From positions 479,869,375 through 479,933,374 of the forward strand of contig CM041776.1 of the NCBI GenBank assembly GCA_023374045.1: 64,000 nucleotides of DNA, given 5' to 3'. This document shows positions 31,689 to 42,895 of this stretch, piece by piece (position 1 is the stretch's first letter; each line of letters starts with the position of its first letter). A program made the translations under genes and the position numbers. The notes below the pieces were generated by a model. It was given only the letters and a program-made list of their open reading frames with translations, searched no databases and had not been told where the DNA came from. This DNA is from Limonium bicolor. Its lineage: Eukaryota > Streptophyta > Magnoliopsida > Caryophyllales > Plumbaginaceae.

Positions 31689-32935
31689 TAAATTCTTAAT
31701 TTTAACTTGTTTAATTTTAAGAAAGAGGGCTTAACTCGAAAAATTGTTTATTTATGGCTTTATTACTTTGTTTGTTTACTTTCGTGCGCACCTTAAATTT
31801 TTGCACCCTTGCATCATATGAGAGCGAGGGCCCACACAAACCAGTTTCACCCCGGGACCCATCTAGGGTCCCCTGTCAGGGACTCACACCTTTTAGGTGA
31901 TGTGAATAAGCGGGGGAAAAGAGGAGGATGTCGTCTAACCACATCCACTTAATACCTGGGCTTTAGCCCCAAGCGTTTTCCTGGCAGTGTCCTTACCTAG
32001 CCTATTGTTTGGTCAGTCAAAGACCCGACCGTAGACGCACACCTTCAGGTGATGTGAAAAAGTGGGGAAGCCCAAAGAGAATAGCGTGCAAGCCCTATTC
32101 CTTTGTGGTGACCTGGGCCCAAGCCCCAAGCATCTCTCCGGATCGATCCATACCCAAATTGATTTAACCGTCAAGTAAGGACATGTTGAATTTGTGTGGG
32201 CCCTGTTTGCCTGTATGATCGGCCCACTACCCAGTCTAGAGATTGATAGGAACTTTTCCTACATCAACTCAGCCCAACCCGATATCGCGGCTTTATTGTT
32301 TGCGGCCCAAAGGCCCTGCTTGATTTGAATGTGTGAGTTAATTGTTCGGGCTTCGGCCCAAAAGTTTAGATTTAGGTGATTTATCTTTCAGCCCAATTTT
32401 AATTATCAATTTAGTTTTAGGCCCATGAAAAACAAATCCACCTAAAGCAACCCATGAAAATCCATCAGGCCTTTCCATTTCAAGGCTCATTCTAGTCTAG
32501 GAAGACTTTTCACTCGGGCTTTGACCCAAAATCCTAGACATGGGTATCATCTTTTAGGCCCAATCAGAATTACTTGGCCCAAAATCCAATTCACATCAAG
32601 ATCATGGTTTAGAAATCATTTTGGCTCATGCGCTTTACTTCTAGCCCAAACACATTCTGGCCCAAGTGCCCAATTCTCAAAACATTCCAGCCCAAGAGCC
32701 ACGTTCTTCAAACATTTCGTCCCAGGAGCCAGTTCACAGCTCATGAATCATTCCGGCCCATGTGCCTCTCTTCCAACTCATTTCGGGCCTCAGTGCTTAC
32801 CCACAATCTTCAAAACATTCCAGCTCATGTGCTTTTCTTGCAGCCCAAACAAGTTTTAACCTACAACTTCTTCACGGTCCAGAATTTTAGCTCAATCCAC
32901 TTCTGTTTTCCAACAGATAAGCCCGAATCCCAAGT
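31689..32935 (+). other. E5 5' leader with two repeat patterns
   Basis: No credible ORF. A duplication of about 155 bases is seen (CACACCTTTTAGGTGATGTG at 31884 and CACACCTTCAGGTGATGTG at 32038, each followed by GGGGAA and later CCCAAGC). From about 32270 to 32890 there is a dense series of GGCCCA/AGCCCA words, partly as a loose repeat of about 40 bases (CATTCCGGCCCAAGTGCC-like). CTGTTTTCCAACAG just upstream of the gag ATG resembles a 3' splice site. Confidence 0.55.
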
Positions 32936-34237
32936 ATGGCAGAGGGAGGAAACCCAGTCAGCATGGAGGCCCAGTTTGCAGCCTTAGAGAAGAGGTACAG
33001 AGCCGCCTTTGATGCCATGGAACAGAAATATAGGTCCACCACTAATGATATGGAGGCTAAGTATGTCACCGTCATTGAAGAGCTGAAAAGCAAAATCAAT
33101 TCCCTTGAGGTTGGTCATCAGGAAAACATTTCAGGAAAGATTGCTGACTCTGGGAACGAGCATGACCACATCGAAGTTAACTCCATTGGGGCCCAGGGTG
33201 CGCAAGGATTCGTAGGGGAAGCCGCCCTAGATCACCAGCTAACTGCAGAACTCAAGAAGGCTCTAAAAAGGATCGAGCGCATGGAAAAGGCTAGCAAGCC
33301 GGCTGGTTTTGATTACTCCTCTATGGCATCGTACCCCGAGGTTGATCTCCCCTCAAAGTTGAAGTTGCCCACACTTGCTCTATACAAGGGTTCCTCAGAC
33401 CCGCAGGTCCATCTGGCGATGTTCGATAGGGAGATGTCCATCCTCAGGTTGAATGACATGCAAAAGGCCAAGGTCTTTGCCCGTTACCTCGATGAAACAC
33501 CTCAACGTTGGTATTTGACTCAGAGGATGAACACTAAAACCTACGAGGAGGTTTGTGAGGCTTTCTTGCACCATTTCGAGTATGCTAGGAATCTCGAAGT
33601 CACCAGGTCCGACCTTGCCAACACTCGGCAGAGCGACAGTGAATCAATGTCCGACTTCATCAAACGGTGGAGGATGAAGGCCGCTGCTATGCCTACAAAA
33701 ATGGATGAGCAAGAACAGATTCGAATGATTGTGGACAATATGCAGAGACAATATAACAACGAGCTGAGTTGCACATACTTCCCTAATTTCGACATGCTGA
33801 TGGGACAGGTAAGAATCATGGAAGAAAAGATTCACAAAGGCGAGCTGAAGCTGGAACAACCCAAAGCCCAGGGTGTGAGTATCGAGACCTTTAAGTCAGG
33901 ACCGGCCAAAGCAGCTCAAGTTTCATACCAAGTGAGCACCATACAAAAACCCAGTGCTGTAAAGCAGAACATCAAGGCCTCACCCCAATCCAAGAGGTTC
34001 TCTGCACCGAGACAGTTTACCGACATTGGCCGGCCTCTCAGTCAAGCACTCGTGAAGCTACAAGAGCTAGACCTACTACAGCCTCTCACACCTAGCCCTG
34101 GGATCACCCAAGCCGGGGAACATCTCCATCAGTTCTGCCAGTTTCATCAACTACCAGGACACAGTACTGACGACTGCAGAGCATTGAAGCACAAGATTGA
34201 GGACCTTATCGAGCAAGGACTCCAGTTTGTCGAGTAG
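32936..34237 (+). CDS. gag: E5 gag (Ogre-type)
   Basis: An intact 433-residue ORF. Residues 10-60 form a charged helical arm (MEAQFAALEKRYRAAFDAME). About 130-310 is the retrotransposon gag capsid domain, with PTLALYKGSSDPQVHLAMFD, DETPQRWYLTQRM and ESMSDFIKRWRMKAAAMPTK. The C-terminus has a cysteine/histidine cluster, HQFCQFHQLPGHSTDDC (about 398-414), as nucleocapsid. It would build the particle. In the remaining E5 sequence no protease or pol follows, so particles would need enzymes from a related element. It is the only uninterrupted large ORF of E5, which suggests it was kept or is recent. Confidence 0.9.
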   Translation: MAEGGNPVSMEAQFAALEKRYRAAFDAMEQKYRSTTNDMEAKYVTVIEELKSKINSLEVGHQENISGKIADSGNEHDHIEVNSIGAQGAQGFVGEAALDHQLTAELKKALKRIERMEKASKPAGFDYSSMASYPEVDLPSKLKLPTLALYKGSSDPQVHLAMFDREMSILRLNDMQKAKVFARYLDETPQRWYLTQRMNTKTYEEVCEAFLHHFEYARNLEVTRSDLANTRQSDSESMSDFIKRWRMKAAAMPTKMDEQEQIRMIVDNMQRQYNNELSCTYFPNFDMLMGQVRIMEEKIHKGELKLEQPKAQGVSIETFKSGPAKAAQVSYQVSTIQKPSAVKQNIKASPQSKRFSAPRQFTDIGRPLSQALVKLQELDLLQPLTPSPGITQAGEHLHQFCQFHQLPGHSTDDCRALKHKIEDLIEQGLQFVE

Positions 34238-34713
34238 GCTAGTGTCTAGTTGCATTTTGCTTTCTTAATTTTTTCTATTTTGTAGGGGGTTTATGATATT
34301 TCCATTTTAATGAGGCTTAGATGTTCGGATTTCAGTCTCTTGTCTTTTCGATTTACAATCTCAAGAAAATAAAAAAATGTTTGTTCATTTTGCACCTTCA
34401 ACCAAATCATCTTTCAAAACTAATGTTCATCTTCTGGCAATTGAATAAAATGATTTGTCTTTTTGTTTCCAAAAGGATGAACATGTCCAACCAAATGCCA
34501 CAGTCCACCCCTAAGCATCCAAACAAACCACATACAAATTGTTGTCATAAACCCTGGACTAATACTGGGGGCAATCTGAGTTTAAAGACCAACCATGATT
34601 ATTTCTTTTGTTTAATTGTGCGAACGAGTTTCTGAGTGAAAATCTCGCGAGAGTGTCTTGAGTGGAAAAACCATGAGTGATCGAGCATGTCATTTTTACA
34701 CGACTCTGGTGAG
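34238..34713 (+). other. E5 region after gag, cut by E6
   Basis: AT-rich, non-coding. Contains a PPT-like block, ATACTGGGGGCAATCTGAG (34563-34581). The last bases are a TTGAGTGGAAAAACCATGAG stretch and then ACCAC (34714-34718), the E6 target duplication. Confidence 0.6.
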
Positions 34714-34718
34714 ACCAC

Positions 34719-37700
34719 TGTAACACCCCATCCACAACGTCGCACTTTATAACCATCTGTAGCGGAAACATAAACCATCACATTACTTAATCCGTTGGTG
34801 TTACACGCCGTTAACCACCCACGTGGCTAACAAGGCTAATACATACATATTATATCGGTCTGATGGACTAGATCCCCGAGCAACTACACCATACAATCCT
34901 GATTCCATTTCCAACAAATTTACATATACATCCCCCACTGTACCGAGTATTCATTAACCAATGCCGATAACAAATTCGGTCTTACTACACCTATAATACA
35001 TACACCATTAAAGGGCTACCAATGTACAAACATCTACCCCGTCCTACTCTCGAACGGCTTCCAGCTCCTTGTACCTGAAATAGAAAAAGGAGAAAAGGGT
35101 GGCCCCCAAGGGGGTCAGCACCTTTGCTGGTATGGTAATCCCGCAGCCCGCATGCTACCGGGCCACGCACAACTAATTGTCGTCTTAGCATGCTGTTGAT
35201 TACATTTAAATCCTGCATGTAAACCATAAACACACACATTGCATACGCCCAGCTATAGGGCTCAACAAACACCCAACACATCCATACATCCACACATAAC
35301 AAATCAACATTGTTTCCCTTAACCCTAGAGTGACTCTCCTCTTAATGGAGTTACTTCCTTAACAGACGACATACCCATTAATCGGGTTATCCTTAAACGC
35401 TTCTATTATAAACCTGAATTCATAACCATAATCCACATATCCACAATTTACCACATATAACTTCACACCGAATAGGAATTGCAATACATCCATAACACAT
35501 AATACAACGGGTACGGTTCTCTTAAGGAACCAACCCAACCATAATTAGTTCACTTTAGAGCCTAGAGAATGTTGCCAAACTCATGATAAGCTCGTTCCAT
35601 AACTTGCTACCGTTTCTTTAAATGAACAGATAACTTAACACTAAGGTGCGTTGGGTACAGTAAACCAAGCACACCGAACAACCATTGTATGCCCCAGAAA
35701 ACCGACGTGAGTCAGTAACATAGCTTTGGCTAAGCTAAAGGGAAGATTGGAAACCCAATGAGTAAACAACCTAACATACACCAAGAGAGTCGAACCGGGT
35801 ATGACATCGACTCCCGTCCATCACACGCGTGGCCGGAACATGACCGGACTCCTCACCCCCCATTAGTACACATATACTTATAGTTAAGTAGTTAAGGCTC
35901 CATTATGGAACCTATCACATCCACACACCATTCGGTATCACAACCGTGTTAAGCATGTAAGGGAGGTTCACACACCTGCAAACAATAACCATACACCACT
36001 AACGCACGCATAGCCGTGGTTAGAACGTTCCCAAGGTTTGGGTCGTTAACTCCGAATACCGATATCTCATGTGTACCTAGATTTGGTTAGCTAAGGTTTA
36101 ACACTATTTGAGGTTAAACGGTATGGTGACCAGATTCGCCACATAAATGAATTACTATAAACTCATTTCATGTTTTATCTTACAAGGTGGCAAACACACA
36201 GAAAAACACATTGGCATACAAGCCGGTGTAATCCGGTAGGACACAGGTTGCAAGAAAACCATACCTGTCACCGGAGTCCACTCTACCATGTCCATTTAGG
36301 TTCCTCGAACAATTCTCGAACAACTGGTACATTAAAGTTACCTTCATTAACATTGGGGTAACATGTTTGTGTAACGTCGAATGACTATAGTTAACTCCGT
36401 TAGCTAGTTAAATATCTTTACATTTTTAACTTGTTTTACTCACATTTTACTCCAACTTCTCACCCACCAAACTGTCATTATAACTCACCAAACATGTCCT
36501 TAACAACCTTACAACCTCATTATCCATCAATCCCCATCTTTAGACATCATTTTCCAACCTTTAACATCATTTTTAGAGTGGTCCGGGACTTGGTCCTTAC
36601 CCTAAGTCCCGGACCAACACTTGTAAAAACTATCGGCGTATTTCAGCAGGGTGGTCCGGGTCCTTGTACCCATCCCAAGTCCCGGACCACAACCTTATTC
36701 CACTCTCGGCCATTTTAAACAATTGGTCCGGGTCCTTAACCTTAAACCAGGTCCCGGACCTAAACCAAATACAACTCACGGCTTATTTTGCACAAATGGT
36801 CCGGGACATTACCCATGGCCTAGGTCCCGGACCCAACCTACAGAACACGTACTGCATTTTCTAGTCCTGCTGCTTCAGCTATTTACCCCCATCATAAGTA
36901 TACTTCCCAAATGATTTTACGTGCACTCTTATACTCAAAACTTCATCAAATATACACCACATAACAACATAGTGCACAATTAAATTGCTTAGCTCTTAGG
37001 CTCTTAAATGCAATAATCTTAAACACTGAATTTCCACAATATATTTGCCTTTCACTGCAAATACAAACAGCAGTACGTATGTCCTTTACTAGTCCTCTGA
37101 GAACATTTTTCTAAGTCATTTACCCTTGGCTCTTTAGGTAGTTTGAATACACAACGTACGTTCATTTTCCAAAGGAATTTTAAGCTATTTTTGCTTAACA
37201 TAAAACAGAGAGGAAACACCATTTTTCTTTGAGTTTCCATACCTTGAAGCAAAGGAGAACAATAATACGTGAAGATGAACTCAAGCTCCTTCCATGGAAA
37301 TTCCTCTTGGCACCAAATGGAGCTCTTGAAGATTTGAAGGACTAATCGAAGAGCTTGATGAAACTAAGAGATCGGTGGTCTCGGTTTTAGATTTGGACAA
37401 GTGAGCAAGAAGTTATATGAATTTGAAGTAGTATGTTGGTGCTGGTGTGTTCGATCGTGAAAGAGAGAACAGGAAGGAGAAGGCTACGTGAGATAGTAAG
37501 GAAATGAGAGAATGAATGATTGTAGTTGCTTTTGAAGAAATTAAATACATAAAGCAAATAGTGCCTTTTTCAATACTCACTGATTGTTCACTTATTTGCT
37601 CAATCAGCAAGCAAGTGACGTCCCAGCACATACAAACCGACCCACATATACATATAAGGGGTTATTTAGTCTTTATAGCTCAATAAAATTACATATGTTA

Positions 37701-38180
37701 ATATATGTTACAAACTAGCTTATTTTAGTTACTATTTACTACAACAAAACACATAAAAGTGAAATATTTATTTCTTATTAATTTAAACTTCCAAATGTGA
37801 TACTAAATAGTACACATATTAATTAAAGAGTAATAATGGACATTTAGCCATTTAAAACTCATTTACACGACAGTTACTCAAAAACGTGCTTTTAAGGCTC
37901 CTCAAAGCACATTTTGTATTTTAACTTGTTTTCAAGCTCGGTTTTCTTTGGTAACTGATTCAATAAATTCATTAATATACATATAAGGTCTTGGTAAGTT
38001 TATTAAGTCTTAACCAAGGTTATTCCAAGCTTAGAGCATATTTCGCCCTTTATTGCCTTTTAGACAATTTATTGTATTTACTATTTATTAAATTGTTTAT
38101 TAGTGTTTCTAAGACTCTTTTTAGTCTTAATAATTTGTTATTTAATGTTTAAACAACATACAAAGGTTTGGGGTATTTCA
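34719..38180 (-). repeat. E6 3' LTR
   Basis: The 3462-bp LTR matches 42896-46344 with scattered small indels and substitutions. It contains the four-hairpin array at 36580-36833. ORFs in it appear in both LTRs and have no protein signature. Confidence 0.92.
36580..36833. repeat. Four-hairpin tandem array in the E6 LTR (72-bp period)
   Basis: Units at 36580, 36653, 36725 and 36798. Each is GGTCCGGG...CCCGGACC with a loop of about 15-20 bases, e.g. GGTCCGGGACTT against AAGTCCCGGACC in unit 1. The same array is in the other LTR at about 44766, 44838, 44910 and 44978. Loop sequences differ between units while the arms are kept. Confidence 0.9.
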
Positions 38181-38200
38181 GTCTACCCCCCTTAAAAGAA
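38181..38200 (-). promoter_or_regulatory. E6 polypurine tract overlapping the end of a pol frame
   Basis: The minus strand reads TTCTTTTAAGGGGGGTAGAC immediately before the LTR. The same bases translate as NFADEVLLRGVD followed by TGA, where TGA is the first three bases of the LTR. This resembles the usual C-terminal end of chromovirus pol. Confidence 0.8.
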
Positions 38201-38301
38201 CTTCGTCCGCGAAGTTCACACTTCCCACATATCATTGGTTTAGAATACGGGAATTACTTGTATAATAAAATACTTCCATAACCAACACACCTTACACCAC
38301 A

Positions 38302-38522
38302 ACCTCGGACTTGAAGGTCCGGGTTCACATACACATCCATCCATAACATATCATTCCCACCTAATTACCTCGGACTCAATGGTCCGGGTACCTTAACAGT
38401 ATTGTACTCACATAACAACCCTCAGACTCTCAGGTCTGGGTAACAAGACCACCTTTGGACTCATAGGCCCAAGTAACATAATCAATTCAGAACTGAACCA
38501 CATCAAGACTCAAGGTCAAAGT
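38302..38522. repeat. Small hairpin repeats in the E6 3' interior
   Basis: Five blocks of the type CGGACT-NNN-AGGTCCGGGTAAC lie at about 38305, 38369, 38421, 38455 and 38503. Arms are CGGAC/GTCCG in the first two and CAGAC/GTCTG in the third, so both arms changed. The last two are weaker. Confidence 0.65.
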
Positions 38523-41500
38523 AATATTTATTACACATCACACAACATGCCTTAGCACGTATAACAAATAGAAATACCTTTCCATCTCTTCATGGGCTCG
38601 AGTCCCATGTTGAGTACATATACACTGTGATCCCCGCAGAACCCGGTCGCACTGGACACCTGCTGGTCCCCGTTCCTTTGGGAGATCAAAACATTCACTT
38701 AATTTTTAACATATGTACTTCTCATGTCACCGGTCCGAAGACAAAGGCTCATACGTCCTCGGCTCGTGAGCAAGTACTACAAAAATATTCTTTACCAGGT
38801 TAAGTAAACAGGAGAATCCCTTATTCAAAATATCAATCCACTGTTTTGGAAATACCTATTGAAAACCCTTTTGAAAATTCAATACAACTCCAAGTCCAAC
38901 TTATGCTCTTTGCATCCTTTCTTAATGGTGTTATTTGTGACCACTTATAGGGAGCTTCAAGAGTCATCCAACCCTGATGTGATCAGCATCAGTGTTGAAC
39001 TATCCTTCCACCCCAATTTGTGTTCGGCTTCCCTTGATCGCATGCAAATCAAGTTCCACTTCCCACTTCATTTTCAACCAACAATTAATTCAAGCATATT
39101 CCACTTTCTATCTTTTCTCTTCTATCATAATCATCACATCTCCAAGGGATAGAACTCAGTCATCAATTATATCCATTTCTTTTAATCAAGTTACCTAGGG
39201 AATCTAATTCTTACTAGGTTCCATGTCAGTTTCATACCCTTCGTAAATCACCACACTATATATATATATGTTTTTAATCAAAATACAATACATCGTGTTA
39301 CATTTGGTATTATGCAAACACACACCATTGGGGTTTTAGTTCCCCAGGGTTTATTTACTCCTTAACACTTGTACTAACCCACAACCATTAACAAGGTAGT
39401 CTCACCTACCACAACGGTATTTCGCATCTTCTGTGCGCAAATACCACCATTTAACCAACCAACCATCATAACCAATTATTAACCATGCCAACCATCATAA
39501 CAATTATTTTTGTGCTATGCACAACATAGTTCACGTACACTTGTACGGTAAAACACACTAAGCGGCTTTGCGCTCTACCCCCCTTAAAAGGGATTACGCC
39601 CACGTAATCAACCACTGAACATTGGCTTAAAATGTTCTGCCGTCGTGAAGTGTTTTAACTACCACGCGGTCTGTTAAAGGATCTTGACCATATTAGCGGT
39701 TTAGTTCCTTTACCAAGAATTCTCATTGGAGTTTTCTTAACTCCTAACCAGTTTCAATTCTGGCCTGTCCATTCGTTATTCATACTGTATTGTACATCTC
39801 CAATTATTATCTTTATCCTGGTAACCATGGTTTCTCCACCGAAGCGTGGTATCTCTTACCGTTACAAACCTTTCATCTACCTCCATGACAATTTACAGTG
39901 TATACTGCTATGTATTTCTCAATTATTGCCTCAATTCCTTTCGACTTACTGCCGGTTGAGGTTGAGCTACTACCTGATGTGTAGTGCTCTCTCAGTTATT
40001 TCCTACACCTGAGGTATATTTCATACCGATATTTGATACTTAGTGCTACTGTAGTCACTTATTGCCAGTCCTGCTTCCATATTTAGTTCTGTACCAGTAT
40101 CATTTCATTGATATGACCTTGCATTTCATATGCCTCGGTCTTATAGTGTTATAATTCTCTTTGTTCGCCTTCCACAATTATCATCTTCCAAATCCTAGCT
40201 ATCCCACTCGATCGTTATTGCGCAAACGCAATACCAAAACACTCAGTCATACAGAGTGCAGAGGCGTAACTCTTGGCAGTAAATCTCTCATGCGATTGCA
40301 ATAGGAATTCACACTGTGTTTTACTGAGATTCTTATCTCATAATACCGGCTACTGGTTACTGTCCAGCTTATTCATTATAACTTACTGTTGTATCTCCAC
40401 TGGGTTTAACTCACAACTCTGCTTAATTGTCATACCATCCCTTAATAATATTTATACAACGGTCGCTTAGTACACACCGTATCCTCTTTCATTATACAAC
40501 ATCACTTACACTGCATCCGTTATTATATTCGCCACCTTTGGCTGATTTCTGCATACACTATTCTCGAGCCTTTATTTCTTAAGCGTTGTTCGCTACACAT
40601 TTAACATCACACACCTATGGTGGTTGCTACCAGACTTAGTACTCTTCCTGTCTACACCACTGTTACAAACACTTCTTTCGTATTATTTTATTCAAATCAT
40701 CCTGGGGTAATAACAACATGGTTCATCCTCCACATATTTCCTAAACTTGATCCACACATCTACCGCTCTCGCGGTTTCACACATATCTAGAGGTATCCCC
40801 ACTCTTTAACAGTGGTTCGTTCTCCGCTTTATTTTCCTGTACAACATAAACTTCTATAATTGATTCAATTACATGACCTATCTCTTGTGGCTTATAAGCC
40901 ACTGCCTCGAGCTCTGCTCACTAAAGGCTATTACCACACATTTACCTTTCTGTACGACATTACATGGTTTAACAAGGTCGTCACATCACGATTCCTTCCA
41001 AGTTGTCTCTTTGGCAACTTAGGGTCCTACTGTTAAGTGGGTTCCCTTCTTACGTTTCTGTTACGTTGCCCCATCCAACAATGTTTGATCCCAAACACCC
41101 TTCAAGGACTACTCCTGGGTGTTACTAAGGTATGCCATTACATTTAACTTTCACTATGAGTACATTCAGTAGACTATGCCTTCTTACTTCCTTAGCTGGG
41201 TATTCGTTCCAGCTACCATGTCTCATTCCTTCAACTTCCTAAGACATACGTGATGTCTTTGCATAACCATCCGTGCTCTTCGCACTTCTTGACTCTACAC
41301 ATTCTCTTGGACGAATTTACCAATTCCTTTAGTCTTCTCAACTGGGTTCCTTTACTTCAACCATTCGTGGTAATCCTTAGTCTTACTTGACTTTTACTGC
41401 TGACCGTAGTATGGAGTCGACTACTTCCCGTGTTTCGGACTCTTCTCGTATACATATATGGGGTATCATACTGATACATTACTACTTACCCGACTAACCC

Positions 41501-42878
41501 ATAAGTAGGTCTGTCAGGCCCACATGCTCCTATCGGAGTGCGGTCGTCCCACAACACAGTTGGTACACTCGTAGTGTCCGTTACACGCCTAGGTGAAGTA
41601 TCCTGTTGTCAACTCCCTTGTATTGTCCTCTGACAATATACATTCCGTGCTTCCCGAACTCATTCCAGGGAAGGTTTATCCATCGTTATATTATTCTGAA
41701 CTCCATCCATACCGTCGGGTTGCTACCCTCGGGTTCACCGGTTTCCGTCCGTTATTCAAAGGTAATCTGGTTTGAAAGAAGGGTAAAAGGAGTACTGGTT
41801 TAAAAGAGTTTGGTTTTGAAGAAAAGAGTTTGAAATATATCTGAGTTTGAAAGAAAATTCTCCTGGTTTCACAACACCTTCTTGCTTAACCAAGTCTAGC
41901 TTCTTGCTGACTGGTATATTCCCATTTACAAAGGTTAGGCTGTTAAGCCCTTCCACGGTTACGATGATCACATTTAATTTCTGGGTATTTACTAAGTAGT
42001 TTGTAGTTGTTTTTTTTTTTTCTTCGAACCGCCCTGTTATAGCTGCACTTGCCACGGCAAGTGCGCCCTGTTAACTGGCTGTCGGTTCAACATGTACCGG
42101 CTGCGGTACTGTTTTTGTCTGCACCGTATTCAGTGGCCTCATGGGTCCTTACTTGGATACTCTAATTGGTAACTAATCTCCTGCACAACTTCTCATTGTC
42201 CTCCTCTAATAAACATTACTAGGGTGTTTCCCCTTCTGGGAGACCCCTTTTTACTTATTATTGTATCTTCTTCGTAGCCCATTCCACGCATTTGTCGTGA
42301 TTACTGAGACTTGTCTCTTGTTTGGGTACTACGTTGTAGTTCCTTTGTCGGTTGGTATACCGTGGTGCCATTACCTAACATTTGCCATCCCGTAGACTCT
42401 CGTCTCGGGTTTCATTATTTCCTTCTTGCCTGTTGCGCACTTGGCGCTTTGCAAGCTGGTTGTTCTCGACTGCTCGGCATGTCGACCCAGGTTGCTGGAA
42501 ATTTCATTCTTCCTTACACCAGATTCTCCATTCTTTGCTATCAAGTGCGGTTACAGTTGTTCACCTGGGAGCCGTCTCCGGGATTTCTACTTTTCAGAAT
42601 CTACCGTATGACAGGTTCCCCATACTTACAAGATAGTTAATAACAGCCAGACCGGGTCTTCCCGGGTAAGAGAGGGCTTTCATCTCTCTGGCGTTCCTTC
42701 CCAAGTCATAAAATAGGGGTTGTGGAGGGCGGGATGGATATAGTAGGTTTCCAGTATTTACTGGTAGTTCCTAACTAGCGTATCTCTCACGCTATCATCA
42801 CCAACCCTAACCCAAAGTACTAAAATCTTAACTCGGTACTTCCTAAGCTCGGTAATTCAGTCATCAGAGCGATACTTC
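38523..42878. other. E6 interior, non-coding
   Basis: About 4.3 kb with no supported ORF on either strand. It contains a second PPT-like block at 39574-39593 (minus strand CTTTTAAGGGGGGTAGAGCG), preceded by a short palindrome GATTACGTGGGCGTAATC. Elsewhere I see only short C/T-rich words and nothing assignable. Confidence 0.55.
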
Positions 42879-42890
42879 GCTCTGATACCA
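42879..42890 (-). promoter_or_regulatory. E6 primer-binding site (initiator tRNA-Met)
   Basis: The minus strand reads TGGTATCAGAGC, the standard 12-base complement of the initiator tRNA-Met 3' end, five bases inside the LTR. Confidence 0.92.
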
Positions 42891-42895
42891 CTTTT

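Noticed and set aside
32521..32987. Overlapping ORFs just upstream of E5 gag
   Set aside because: They translate the GCCCA-rich loose repeat in two frames; gag has the better start and domain.
34991..37631. ORFs in the E6 LTR (e.g. 35302-34991, 36651-36914, 37631-37413) as genes
   Set aside because: They recur in the second LTR at 43170-45801 with frame-changing indels and have no protein signature.
38523..42640. Plus-strand ORFs in the E6 interior (e.g. 42311-42640) as a captured gene
   Set aside because: Short, overlapping in several frames, no domain, and on the strand opposite to the element without intron or promoter signals.
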